Of a DNA stretch of 10,766 bases, positions 1 to 7,179 are shown piece by piece; position 1 is the first letter of the stretch; each line of letters starts with the position of its first letter. The notes under the pieces were generated by a model, which worked only from the letters and a program-made list of their open reading frames with translations, was not told where the DNA came from and did not search any database. This stretch comes from Chitinophagaceae bacterium (lineage in GTDB: Bacteria > Bacteroidota > Bacteroidia > Chitinophagales > Chitinophagaceae): contig CANEWV010000026.1 in NCBI GenBank assembly GCA_947442905.1, forward strand, positions 1 to 10,766. Reading direction: 5' to 3'. The translations under genes and the position numbers were made by a program.

Positions 1-1238
1 TCGCCTTTAGATGGCATTTCATAAAAATCTTTCCAATGCCCTAAGTTTCCTTTGTTTTCTCTTTCAATAAAATGTGCCTGATGCTTTTGTGTAAAGGTCT
101 GGTACAAAGAGCTTGAAGCCGTGGCTTCCTTTTTTTCTGAAGTAAATGGTTTGTTGACTGCGTCTAAACTTTGTATATCTGCGTTTAGGCTAAAATCTAA
201 AGAAGGGGCTACGCTAAACTGTGCTAGCGCGTGTTTAACAGCGGCGCCCACAAAAGCATACATGATTTTTTCATCTTCAAATTTTATTTCCTGTTTGGTA
301 GGATGCACGTTAATATCTACTTGAGAAGGATCAAGGTCAATAAATAATACATAGCCTGGAAAAGAATCTTTCGGAATTAAATCGGCGTAGGCAGCGTTAA
401 CGGCGTGGTTTAAATAAGCACTTTTAATAAAGCGGTTGTTTACAAAAAAATACTGATCACCCCTGGTTTTACGGGCCGTTTCGGGCTTTCCAATAAAACC
501 ATAAATATTCATATAGTCTGTATGCTCGGTTACACTCACAAGTTTTGACGTGTAAGTGTTTCCTAAAATCTGAACGATACGCTGTTTGATATTGCCGGGC
601 GCTAAATGAAAAACTTCTTGACCATTACTGGTTAGTGTAAACAAGCGGTCTGGATAGGCCATCGCCACTCTAATAAATTCATCAATAATATGCTTGAGTT
701 CGGCGGCATTACTTTTTAAAAAGTTGCGGCGAGCAGGCACATTAAAAAATAAATTTTTCATCGAAATATTCGTACCCACCGAACAACTACACGCTTCTTG
801 TTTTTGAACGGCACTATTTTCTATATCTACGTTTGCTCCTAATTCGTCTTCGGCTCTTCTTGTTTTGATGGTTACCTGCGCAACAGCAGCAATAGAAGCG
901 AGTGCTTCGCCTCTAAACCCCATGGTTTTAATGGCAAATAAATCTTCAATGGCTTTTATTTTACTGGTGGCATGGCGCTGAAATGCAAGGGCCGCATCGG
1001 AGGGGCTCATGCCTTTACCATTATCTATTACTTGTATGAGTGCTTTACCAGCGTCCGATACAATGAGTTGAATAGAACTGGCCCCCGCGTCTACTGCATT
1101 TTCCAATAATTCCTTAACGGCACTAGCAGGGCGCTGAATGACCTCACCAGCGGCTATCTGGTTTGCGATGTTATCGGGCAGTACATGAATAATATTAGCC
1201 AAAGGGTCCTGTTTTTTACGGGTCGACAAAAATAGCAT
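1..1238 (-). CDS. mutL: DNA mismatch repair protein MutL, N-terminal 412 residues (cut by window edge)
   Basis: MutL is the ATP-driven matchmaker that couples MutS mismatch recognition to strand incision and removal. Translating the minus strand gives the GHKL ATPase signatures in order: the VKELLENAVDAGA box (about residues 41-53, catalytic Glu43), DNGKGM (72-77), the FRGEAL lid motif (108-113), then NVPARRNFLK (about 166-175). The second-domain signature VDINVHPTKQEIKFE follows further on. The frame is open to the left edge; the C-terminal dimerisation/endonuclease domain lies outside, since family members are usually about 600-630 residues. The ATG at 1238 gives a 13-residue extension before the usual family N-terminus. 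A TTG at 1202 would give MANIIHVLPDNIANQ, which resembles relatives more closely, so the start is uncertain. The gene diverges from the M3 peptidase gene. The identity is certain; the missing part and the start are not. Confidence 0.96.
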   Translation of the reverse strand, partial: MLFLSTRKKQDPLANIIHVLPDNIANQIAAGEVIQRPASAVKELLENAVDAGASSIQLIVSDAGKALIQVIDNGKGMSPSDAALAFQRHATSKIKAIEDLFAIKTMGFRGEALASIAAVAQVTIKTRRAEDELGANVDIENSAVQKQEACSCSVGTNISMKNLFFNVPARRNFLKSNAAELKHIIDEFIRVAMAYPDRLFTLTSNGQEVFHLAPGNIKQRIVQILGNTYTSKLVSVTEHTDYMNIYGFIGKPETARKTRGDQYFFVNNRFIKSAYLNHAVNAAYADLIPKDSFPGYVLFIDLDPSQVDINVHPTKQEIKFEDEKIMYAFVGAAVKHALAQFSVAPSLDFSLNADIQSLDAVNKPFTSEKKEATASSSLYQTFTQKHQAHFIERENKGNLGHWKDFYEMPSKG

Positions 1239-1250
1239 AAAGAGGGGCAG

Positions 1251-1260
1251 GTTTGCAAAC
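1251..1260. promoter_or_regulatory. 10-bp perfect palindrome between mutL and the M3 peptidase gene
   Basis: GTTTGCAAAC is a perfect palindrome placed 12 bases before the mutL ATG and about 30 bases before the peptidase -7 box. It could be an operator for either divergent gene. A 10-bp palindrome is not rare, and no second copy was noticed at the other promoters, so this is only a candidate. Confidence 0.2.
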
Positions 1261-1276
1261 TTTTACCATTTTAGAA

Positions 1277-1306
1277 ACAATTTAGCAGCTACTTTTGTGC
1301 CTCAAA
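1277..1306 (-). promoter_or_regulatory. Possible mutL promoter (TTTG-N18-TAAATTGT)
   Basis: On the minus strand TTTG (1306-1303) is followed after 18 bases by TAAATTGT (1284-1277). Compared with the Bacteroidota pattern of a TTTG/TTG -33 box and a TAnnTTTG -7 box, the -33 box fits and the -7 box has two mismatches. It lies 38 bases upstream of the ATG at 1238. This is a weak match by eye, and it overlaps the divergent M3 promoter box. Confidence 0.25.
1290..1297 (+). promoter_or_regulatory. -7 promoter box of the M3 peptidase gene
   Basis: TACTTTTG matches the Bacteroidota -7 consensus TAnnTTTG exactly and ends 19 bases before the ATG at 1317. A clear TTG -33 box is not visible at the usual distance; only a T-rich stretch at 1269-1274 is present. 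If used, the leader would be about 15 bases, which argues for the ATG at 1317 or the TTG at 1311 as the start and nothing further upstream. Confidence 0.5.
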
Positions 1307-1316
1307 CCCATTGATT

Positions 1317-3026
1317 ATGACTTTAAGCGCCGATATTCAAAAAATACCACGTACCTATATGCCTGTTGGCTTTGAGCTGACTAATTGGGAAAGCCTCGAG
1401 CCTTTTTTTAAAGAACTCGTGGATAGACCCCTTGGATCTTTACAGGATTTAGAGCAGTGGCTTAAAGACATGAGTGAAGTGGAGGCCGTTATTAGTGAGG
1501 ACGCCTGTTGGAGACAAATTAAAATGACTTGCGATACCACGAACCCCGCACTCGAAGAAGCCTTCAATTATTTTTGCCTCGAAATTCAACCAAAAATGCA
1601 GCCTTATGCCGATCAACTCAATAAAAAATTTATTGATTGCCCGCATACCGCATCCCTCGATAAAGACAGTTACTATACCTATATCAGGTCTGTTAAAAAA
1701 AATATTGAATTATTTAGAGAAGCCAATATTCCACTGCAAGCCGAGTTGAGTGTAATGCAACAACAGTATGGAACAATTGCAGGCAAAATGACTGTAGAAG
1801 TAGAGGGTAAAGAATATACACTGCAACAAGCAGCTAAATTTTTAGAACACGAAGACCGCGCAGTTAGAGAATCGGTGTATAAAAAAATTCAGGACAGAAG
1901 GCTTGTCGATAAAGATGCGATGCACGATTTGTATTCTTCACTGATTCAAAAAAGACATCAAGTAGCCGTAAATGCAGGTTTTACAAATTACCGCGATTAC
2001 AAGTTTGTAGAACTTGGCAGATTTGATTATACCAAAGAAGATTGTTTTCAATTTCATGAAGCAGTTAAACTACATGTGCTACCGCTGATCGAAAAAATAT
2101 ATGCACGCAAAAAACAAAAATTAGGGCTCGATGTTTTAAAGCCATGGGATACAGAAGCAGAGCCAGCAGGGGTTTTACCGCTTAAGCCTTTTACAAATGG
2201 TCAAGATTTATACGAAAAAACGGTTACTTGTTTTGAACAGTTAGATCCGTTTTTTGCTGCATGTCTTCGTAAAATGAATGAGCTTAAACATTTTGATTTA
2301 GAAAGTCGAAAAGGCAAAGCACCGGGTGGATACAACTGTCCATTAGCAGAATCTGGAGCACCTTTTATTTTTATGAACGCTGCATCACAAATGAGTGATG
2401 TAACAACCATGGTACACGAAGGTGGGCACGCCGTGCATTCTTTTTTGGCGCATCATTTAGAGCTCAGTGCTTTTAAAGAATATCCAATGGAAATTGCGGA
2501 AGTAGCAAGTATGGCCATGGAATTATTTTCTATGAATCACTGGCAGGCATTTTTTGACAATGAAGACGATTTAAAACGTGCACGTGAACATCAATTAGAA
2601 AGAACCATTACCATATTCCCGTGGATTGCTATTATTGATAAGTTCCAGCACTGGGTATATGAAAATCCTGCGCATTCCGTAGCAGAAAGAACGGCTACTT
2701 GGACGGCTATCTTAAAAGAATTTTCTACAAATAGTATCGATTATACAGGATTAGATGCTTACCGTGAAATTGGCTGGCAGCGCCAGTTACACCTTTTTGA
2801 AGTGCCATTTTATTATATCGAATATGGTATTGCGCAACTAGGTGCTATTGGACTTTGGATGCAGTATCAAAAAAATCCAAAACAAGCCCTTCAAAATTAT
2901 ATCAACGCTTTATCGTTAGGGGGTACAAAAACACTGCCTGAACTCTATAAAGCCGCTGGTCTCGAATTTAATTTGTCGCCAGATTATATCAAAACCTTAA
3001 TGGAGTTTACGGCTAAAGAAATGTAA
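1317..3026 (+). CDS. M3 family oligoendopeptidase (zinc metallopeptidase)
   Basis: This is a 569-residue thimet-oligopeptidase-like (M3B, PepF-type) enzyme that cuts short peptides, probably in the cytoplasm, since no signal peptide or membrane segment is present. The zinc motif HEGGH is at residues 367-371 (HExxH: His367 and His371 ligands, Glu368 catalytic). Glu395 in the EVASMAMEL segment is the likely third ligand. The C-terminal FYYIEYGIAQLGAIGLW-like block near residues 497-513 is typical of the family and helps form the closed substrate channel. Length is normal for Bacteroidota members and nothing looks damaged. I chose ATG 1317; an in-frame TTG at 1311 would add two residues, with no ribosome binding site to decide between them. 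The gene has its own -7 box and ends only 4 bases from the stop of the opposing bshA frame. No functional link with mutL or bshA is evident. Confidence 0.93.
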   Translation: MTLSADIQKIPRTYMPVGFELTNWESLEPFFKELVDRPLGSLQDLEQWLKDMSEVEAVISEDACWRQIKMTCDTTNPALEEAFNYFCLEIQPKMQPYADQLNKKFIDCPHTASLDKDSYYTYIRSVKKNIELFREANIPLQAELSVMQQQYGTIAGKMTVEVEGKEYTLQQAAKFLEHEDRAVRESVYKKIQDRRLVDKDAMHDLYSSLIQKRHQVAVNAGFTNYRDYKFVELGRFDYTKEDCFQFHEAVKLHVLPLIEKIYARKKQKLGLDVLKPWDTEAEPAGVLPLKPFTNGQDLYEKTVTCFEQLDPFFAACLRKMNELKHFDLESRKGKAPGGYNCPLAESGAPFIFMNAASQMSDVTTMVHEGGHAVHSFLAHHLELSAFKEYPMEIAEVASMAMELFSMNHWQAFFDNEDDLKRAREHQLERTITIFPWIAIIDKFQHWVYENPAHSVAERTATWTAILKEFSTNSIDYTGLDAYREIGWQRQLHLFEVPFYYIEYGIAQLGAIGLWMQYQKNPKQALQNYINALSLGGTKTLPELYKAAGLEFNLSPDYIKTLMEFTAKEM

Positions 3027-3037
3027 TTGATTACATT
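3020..3037. terminator. Hairpin at the M3 peptidase / bshA tail-to-tail junction
   Basis: AATGTAA (3020-3026) and TTACATT (3031-3037) form a perfect 7-bp stem with a 4-base TTGA loop. Each arm contains the final Met-stop (ATG TAA) of one of the two convergent genes, so the hairpin is the gene ends themselves. On the minus side it is followed by TTCTTT, a weak T-run; the plus side has none. It could act as a minimal two-way terminator or RNA 3' end, but the stem is AT-rich and weak. Confidence 0.4.
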
Positions 3038-4158
3038 CTGCAAAAACGGCTGTACAGTTTTTCGTACTCTGGAATAATTTTACTGATGTCAAATAAACAA
3101 GCCTGCTCATAAGCGGCTTGTTTCATTTGCATGAGTTTGTTTTCGTCAGATAATAATCCAACAGCATATCCACTCATGGCAGTAACATCACCTACAGGTG
3201 CCATATAACCGGTTTCGCCTTGTATATTAATTTCATGAAGGCCTCCAGCGTCAGAACTAATAACAACAGCGCGAGCTGCCATAGCTTCTAGTGCCGCTAA
3301 GCCAAAACTTTCATATTCGGAAGGGAGTAAAAACACATCTGTTACTGCTAAAATATCTTCTATTTGTTCTTGCTTGCCTAAAAAACGAACATGCTCTTCG
3401 ATACCCAGGGTGCGCGCTAACTCTTCTGTAGCATGGCGTTAAGGGCCATCGCCCACCATTAGTAATTTAGAAGGAACTTCTTTGATGACATTTGCAAAAA
3501 TGTGCACTACGTCATCTACTCTTTTTACTTTTCTAAAATTAGATGCGTGTGTAATTATTTTTTCGTTGTTAGGTGCAATTACTTTTTTAAAAGCTTCACT
3601 TGGTTTTTTATCAAAACGTGCTACGTCCACAAAATTATAAATCACTTCAATTTCTTTAGTGATTTTAAATGTTTGGTAGGTAATATCTCTTAAATTATTG
3701 GACACGGCTGTAATAGCGTCACTTTCATTGATAGAAAATGTTACCACCGGTTCGTAGGTTTTGTCTCTACCAACGAGTGTAATATCGGTGCCATGTAGGG
3801 TGGTAATAACCGGGATATTTCTATTGATTTTTTGCTTTACAATTTGCTTGGCCATATACGCAGCAGAGGCATGGGGTATGGCATAGTGTACGTGCAGTAA
3901 ATCTAAGTCGTGGTTAATAATAACATCTACCATCGCAGAAGCAAGAGCAACCTCGTAAGGGGGGTAATCAAAAAGCGGATAGGTAGGCACCCTTACTTCA
4001 TGGTAAAAAATATTGGCGTTAAACTCATTGAGTCTTACGGGTTGTTGGTAGGTAATAAAATGTACCTGATGTCCTTTATCAGCCAAGGCCTTTCCAAGTT
4101 CGGTGGCCAAAACACCGCTTCCACCAAAAGTGGGGTAACAAACAATCCCTATACGCAT
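3031..4158 (-). pseudogene. bshA: bshA: bacillithiol glycosyltransferase broken by one in-frame stop
   Basis: BshA joins GlcNAc from UDP-GlcNAc to L-malate, the first step of bacillithiol synthesis. The frame starts MRIGIVCYPTFGGSGV at ATG 4158; an open extension to 4200 exists but family members begin here. It keeps HVHYAIPHA, the TLHGTDITLVG segment and SNFRKVKRVDDVV. At codon 240 (3441-3439) VGDGP is followed by TAA, then the same frame goes on without indel: RHATEELAR, VRFLGKQEQ, and the GT4 E-x7-E motif in EYESFGLAALEAMA, ending at 3031. Relatives normally read VGDGPER here, so GAA to TAA fits. Total length (375 codons) is normal. As read, the product would be 239 residues lacking the nucleotide-sugar E-x7-E site, hence very likely inactive. 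A sequencing error at base 3441 is the main alternative. The gene diverges from the M28 peptidase gene. Family identity is very sure; the broken state depends on one base. Confidence 0.88.
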
Positions 4159-4228
4159 AATATGTTTAATGGGCTCTAAACTTGACCATTTCCTATGCAA
4201 GTAACAATTAATTCGGCATTCTGTTTAT

Positions 4229-4270
4229 TTAAGAATGCTTTGGAGGGTTATTTTTTAATTAAATTCTTAA
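4229..4270. repeat. 8-bp inverted repeat upstream of the M28 peptidase start
   Basis: TTAAGAAT (4229-4236) and ATTCTTAA (4263-4270) are perfect reverse complements separated by 26 mostly T/A-rich bases. The right arm overlaps the TAACTTGA box that lies just before the ATG at 4281. It may be an operator or a leader hairpin, but in DNA this AT-rich it may also be chance. The rest of the 122-base gap between bshA and this gene holds nothing else I can name. Confidence 0.2.
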
Positions 4271-4280
4271 CTTGAGCCTT

Positions 4281-5663
4281 ATGAAAAAGTTCATCTACCT
4301 ACTTTTATTAGTGCCTTTTTTTGGTTTGAGCCAATCCACAGAGCCGTCTAATGCAGACGCCGTATTTATTAAAAAATTATCTGATGAGATTCTTACAAAT
4401 GGTAAGGCATACGATTTGCTGTATGAGCTCACTAAAAAAGTAGGTGGAAGAATAGCAGGTTCTCCAGCTATGTATAAGGCAGAAGCCTGGGGTGAAAAAA
4501 CCTTGCAGCAACTAGGTGCGCCTAGCGTAAGCAAACAAGCATGTCAGGTACCAAGATGGGTGCGCGGCACTGGTGACTTTGCTAGTATTACCAGTATTGA
4601 TGGAAAAAAACAAGCTCGTGCACTAGATGTATTAGCGCTTGGAAACTCTTTAGGGGATGGAAAAAAAGTAGAAGCTACCATACTTGCTGTTCAAAATTTT
4701 GAAGAGTTAGAAAAACGCAAAGACGAAGTAAAAGGTAAAATTGTTTATTTCAATAATAGTTTTGACGCTACCATTGTTAAAACATTTGAAGCCTATGGTA
4801 AGGCCGGACAGTATAGAAGAAACGGCGCTAGCCAAGCTGCAAAGTATGGCGCGGTAGGTTGTATTATTCGTTCACTTACGAGTTCTACGGCTAATGATCC
4901 GCACACGGGTGGAATGGCTTACAACGATTCGTTTCCAAAAATTCCAGCACAAGCAGTAGGTCCTCGCGACGCCGATTACTTATGGTCGCTTGCAAAAAAA
5001 TCTAGCACCGTAAAAGTAAGTATTGCTACGCACGGTAAATTTTTACCAGACACCACAGGTCATAATATTATTGCCGAAATAAAAGGTTCTCAATTTCCGG
5101 ATGAAATTATTACACTGGGTGGGCATTTAGATAGTTGGGATGTAAATGAAGGTGCACATGATGATGGCGCTGGTGTGGTGCATACAATGGAAGTATTGCG
5201 CGCAATGCTTGCAGTTGGTTATCAGCCAAAGCGTACCATACGTTTTGTATTATTTGCCAATGAAGAAAATGGTTTAAGAGGTGGCAGTGCATACGCTGCT
5301 GCGGCAAAAGATAAAAAGGAAAAACACATTTTTGCATTAGAGAGTGACGAAGGTGGCTTTACACCAAGAGGCTTTAGTTTTACCGCTTCACCTGAAAAAG
5401 TTGAAGCTGCAAAACGCTGGATACCTCTATTAAAACCTTATGGTACCACAACGATGGATGATATTGGCGGTGGTTCAGATATTAGTCCGCTAAACAGACA
5501 ATTGCAAGTGCCACTTTGTGGTTTTGTACCAGATCCACAGCGTTATTTTGACCTACACCATGCGCGTTCTGATGTTTTTGAAAACGTAAACAAGCGAGAA
5601 CTGTTATTAGGTGCTGTAAATATAGCTGGCCTTATTTATCTGGTAGATACCTATGGTTTTTAA
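4281..5663 (+). CDS. Exported M28 family zinc peptidase (carboxypeptidase Q-like)
   Basis: This 460-residue secreted or periplasmic metallopeptidase probably trims amino acids or dipeptides from peptides. It starts with a signal peptide, MKKFIYLLLLVPFFGLSQS, cleaved near residue 17-19. A PA-type insert domain is likely around residues 110-250. The M28 catalytic part then shows the co-catalytic two-zinc ligands: His282 in GGHLDSWD, the bridging Asp294 in GAHDDGAG, Glu328/Glu329 in ANEENG (one catalytic, one ligand), Asp356 in ESDEGG, and a His in the LHHARSD block near residue 426. The order resembles plasma glutamate carboxypeptidase / carboxypeptidase Q. I chose ATG 4281 because it gives a clean signal peptide; an in-frame TTG at 4272 would add three residues. 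The gene stands alone, diverging from bshA and converging on the RsmI-like gene 18 bases away. The precise substrate cannot be told. Confidence 0.92.
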   Translation: MKKFIYLLLLVPFFGLSQSTEPSNADAVFIKKLSDEILTNGKAYDLLYELTKKVGGRIAGSPAMYKAEAWGEKTLQQLGAPSVSKQACQVPRWVRGTGDFASITSIDGKKQARALDVLALGNSLGDGKKVEATILAVQNFEELEKRKDEVKGKIVYFNNSFDATIVKTFEAYGKAGQYRRNGASQAAKYGAVGCIIRSLTSSTANDPHTGGMAYNDSFPKIPAQAVGPRDADYLWSLAKKSSTVKVSIATHGKFLPDTTGHNIIAEIKGSQFPDEIITLGGHLDSWDVNEGAHDDGAGVVHTMEVLRAMLAVGYQPKRTIRFVLFANEENGLRGGSAYAAAAKDKKEKHIFALESDEGGFTPRGFSFTASPEKVEAAKRWIPLLKPYGTTTMDDIGGGSDISPLNRQLQVPLCGFVPDPQRYFDLHHARSDVFENVNKRELLLGAVNIAGLIYLVDTYGF

Positions 5664-5676
5664 TGATAGGTATTTG
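5644..5676. terminator. Hairpin at the M28 peptidase / RsmI-like tail-to-tail junction
   Basis: ATACCTAT (5647-5654) and ATAGGTAT (5666-5673) form a perfect 8-bp stem around an 11-base loop that contains the peptidase stop codon. G-T and A-T pairs extend it to about 11 bp (5644-5676). It fills the 18-base gap between two convergent genes and could end transcription in both directions. There is no good T-run on either side, so a classical intrinsic terminator is not proven. Confidence 0.4.
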
Positions 5677-5681
5677 AAAAT

Positions 5682-6383
5682 TTAGGCTTGTAATAAAAAT
5701 ATAGCGAGGCGTTTGTGAATGTCTACCGTCTCTTTTTTCCACTGTGCAACCGTTTTGGTTTTAATCCACTGTGTAGGTGCGGTAATATCTACGGCAATAC
5801 AAATTTTTGTTTGCGGATGACAATTTTGTAACAAATCTTTAATGAGTTGATTGTTGCGGTACGGCGTTTCAATAAATATTTGTGCCGAGCTTTTTTTATG
5901 CGACTCTTGTTCTAGATGTGCAATGGTTTTTTTCTTTTCCAAACTATCAATAGGGAGGTAGCCATTAAAACTAAAATTTTGTCCATTCATGCCACTAGCC
6001 ATGAGTGCTAATAGTATAGAGCTGGGGCCTACCAGTGGGCAAATTTCAAATCCTTTTTCTTGAGCGGCAGCTACTAGTATTTGGCCAGGATCGGCTACGC
6101 CAGGGCACCCTGCTTCACTTATGATGCCAATATTTTTTCCTTGAGAAAGTAATTGTAAAAATTCTGAAACCACATCATGCTCGGCTTTATGTATCGCGCG
6201 CCAAGTATAGTTATCGATAATCATGTCACGCCAATACTTTTTTAAATACCTGCGCGCCGTTTTTTCATTTTCAACAAAATAGGCATCACATAATTTAGCC
6301 TGCTCAATCACATAAGGCGGAACCGTATTGTCTGCTTCTTCATGTAAAACGGTAGGTATTAAAATAACTTTTCCTGCGGTCAT
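5682..6383 (-). CDS. RsmI-like SAM-dependent methyltransferase (tetrapyrrole methylase fold)
   Basis: This 233-residue protein belongs to the tetrapyrrole-methylase superfamily and is closest to RsmI, which 2'-O-methylates C1402 of 16S rRNA. Visible RsmI-type blocks are SEAGCPGVADPG (residues 89-100, equivalent to SDAGTPxISDPG), VGPSSILLALMASG (118-131, SAM pocket), FSFNGYLP (137-144) and FIETPYRN (170-177). It differs from standard RsmI, which is about 280 residues: the tail is some 50 residues shorter, and the first block has Glu and Cys where RsmI has Asp and Thr. Bacteroidota often carry such a short paralogue besides a full RsmI, so the substrate is uncertain and I withhold the symbol. 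Its ATG overlaps the stop of the upstream EI24-like gene (TAATG), implying translational coupling. It is the last gene of the leftward run. Confidence 0.85.
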   Translation of the reverse strand: MTAGKVILIPTVLHEEADNTVPPYVIEQAKLCDAYFVENEKTARRYLKKYWRDMIIDNYTWRAIHKAEHDVVSEFLQLLSQGKNIGIISEAGCPGVADPGQILVAAAQEKGFEICPLVGPSSILLALMASGMNGQNFSFNGYLPIDSLEKKKTIAHLEQESHKKSSAQIFIETPYRNNQLIKDLLQNCHPQTKICIAVDITAPTQWIKTKTVAQWKKETVDIHKRLAIFLLQA

Positions 6384-7144
6384 TAGTCAATTTGTTTTTT
6401 AGGATCTAGGCTAAGCGTTGCTGCAATAACTGCATAGCAGGGCGCAAATAACCAACCTATAATGGGAATCATGTGTAGCATATAAAATATAATGCCATTG
6501 CCAATGGCAAGGCCTTTATTGCTACCTATAAAATAGATACTTTCTTGCGCTGTTTTGTTTTTTCTTTCCATGCTATAATCAAGCATCGAAAATCCTAAAT
6601 AATAACACTCTATTAAAAGCGCCATAAAAGGCGTAAACCATCCAACAATGGGTATAAGGCAGATAATTAAAATGGTGAGCAGGTATACGGTTTGCCACAA
6701 TCCGTTTCTTACCGCAATATACATGCCTCTCAAAGCCTGATGCATAAAGTCTTTGAACACAAACGGAAATTCTTTTCCTTCAAGTATGGCAGCCGTTTTT
6801 TCTGATAAATAAGCAAACAGCGGTGCGCCAACAATTAAAAATAAATATTTGAATAGCGAAAAATAAAAAAGTAAAATCATAAACCAAACAAGCGTACTAC
6901 CCACCACAAATAAAAATCCGGCAAAACTATTGGTGAGGCTATCCATCCAAACTTTTAGGCCTGATTTTAATGTCATCCAAACAATAAAATCACTTGCGGT
7001 GCTGCTAAATAAGTTAATCACTACAAAAAATAAAACCGTGTAAATAATGCCCGGAATCAATACCCATTTCCAGAGTTTATGTTTTACAATAAACTGATGG
7101 GCTTTGATATAGGAAGCAAATGCTATGATTAGGTCTTTAAGCAA
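6383..7144 (-). CDS. EI24/CysZ-like integral membrane protein
   Basis: A 253-residue inner-membrane protein of the EI24 domain family, which includes the sulfate permease CysZ. Hydrophobic segments lie at about residues 26-46, 73-112 (long, probably two passes), 150-185 (two passes) and 212-243. The N-terminus LIIAFASYIKAHQFIVKHKLWKW-type layout and the repeated IPIIGW / IPIVGW turns near residues 164-169 and 226-231 fit the family. The only start compatible with that conserved N-terminus is TTG at 7144: an in-frame TAA lies 24 bases upstream, and no ATG occurs until after the first membrane segment. No sulfate or cysteine genes are nearby, so a CysZ role is not supported; function is unknown. 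The stop overlaps the start of the RsmI-like gene by one base, and the porP-like gene ends 35 bases upstream. Confidence 0.85.
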   Translation of the reverse strand: MLKDLIIAFASYIKAHQFIVKHKLWKWVLIPGIIYTVLFFVVINLFSSTASDFIVWMTLKSGLKVWMDSLTNSFAGFLFVVGSTLVWFMILLFYFSLFKYLFLIVGAPLFAYLSEKTAAILEGKEFPFVFKDFMHQALRGMYIAVRNGLWQTVYLLTILIICLIPIVGWFTPFMALLIECYYLGFSMLDYSMERKNKTAQESIYFIGSNKGLAIGNGIIFYMLHMIPIIGWLFAPCYAVIAATLSLDPKKQID

Positions 7145-7160
7145 TAGAAAGGGTTTATTG

Positions 7161-7168
7161 TAAAGTTA
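7161..7168 (-). promoter_or_regulatory. Possible -7 box before the EI24-like gene
   Basis: TAACTTTA on the minus strand differs from TAnnTTTG by one base and ends 16 bases before the TTG start at 7144. The nearest TTG upstream is 24 bases away, longer than usual. It may allow separate expression of the EI24/RsmI-like pair, but the support is weak. Confidence 0.25.
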
Positions 7169-7179
7169 GCCAATGACAA

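Noticed and set aside
121..324. Rightward 67-residue frame within mutL
   Set aside because: It is antisense to conserved MutL codons, has no family resemblance, and is a shadow frame.
1311..1316. TTG at 1311 as the M3 peptidase start
   Set aside because: An ATG follows two codons later at 1317 and nothing favours the TTG; it would add only two residues.
3031..3336. A separate small glycosyltransferase gene starting at GTG 3336
   Set aside because: The frame is open upstream to 3438 and matches BshA throughout, so this is the 3' part of the interrupted bshA, not its own gene.
4159..4200. Upstream extension of bshA to an ATG at 4200
   Set aside because: Family members begin at MRIGIVCYPTFGG (4158); the extra 14 residues have no family support.
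5110..5337. Leftward His/Leu-rich 75-residue frame inside the M28 gene
   Set aside because: It is the complement of the zinc-ligand region of the peptidase, with composition typical of a shadow frame.
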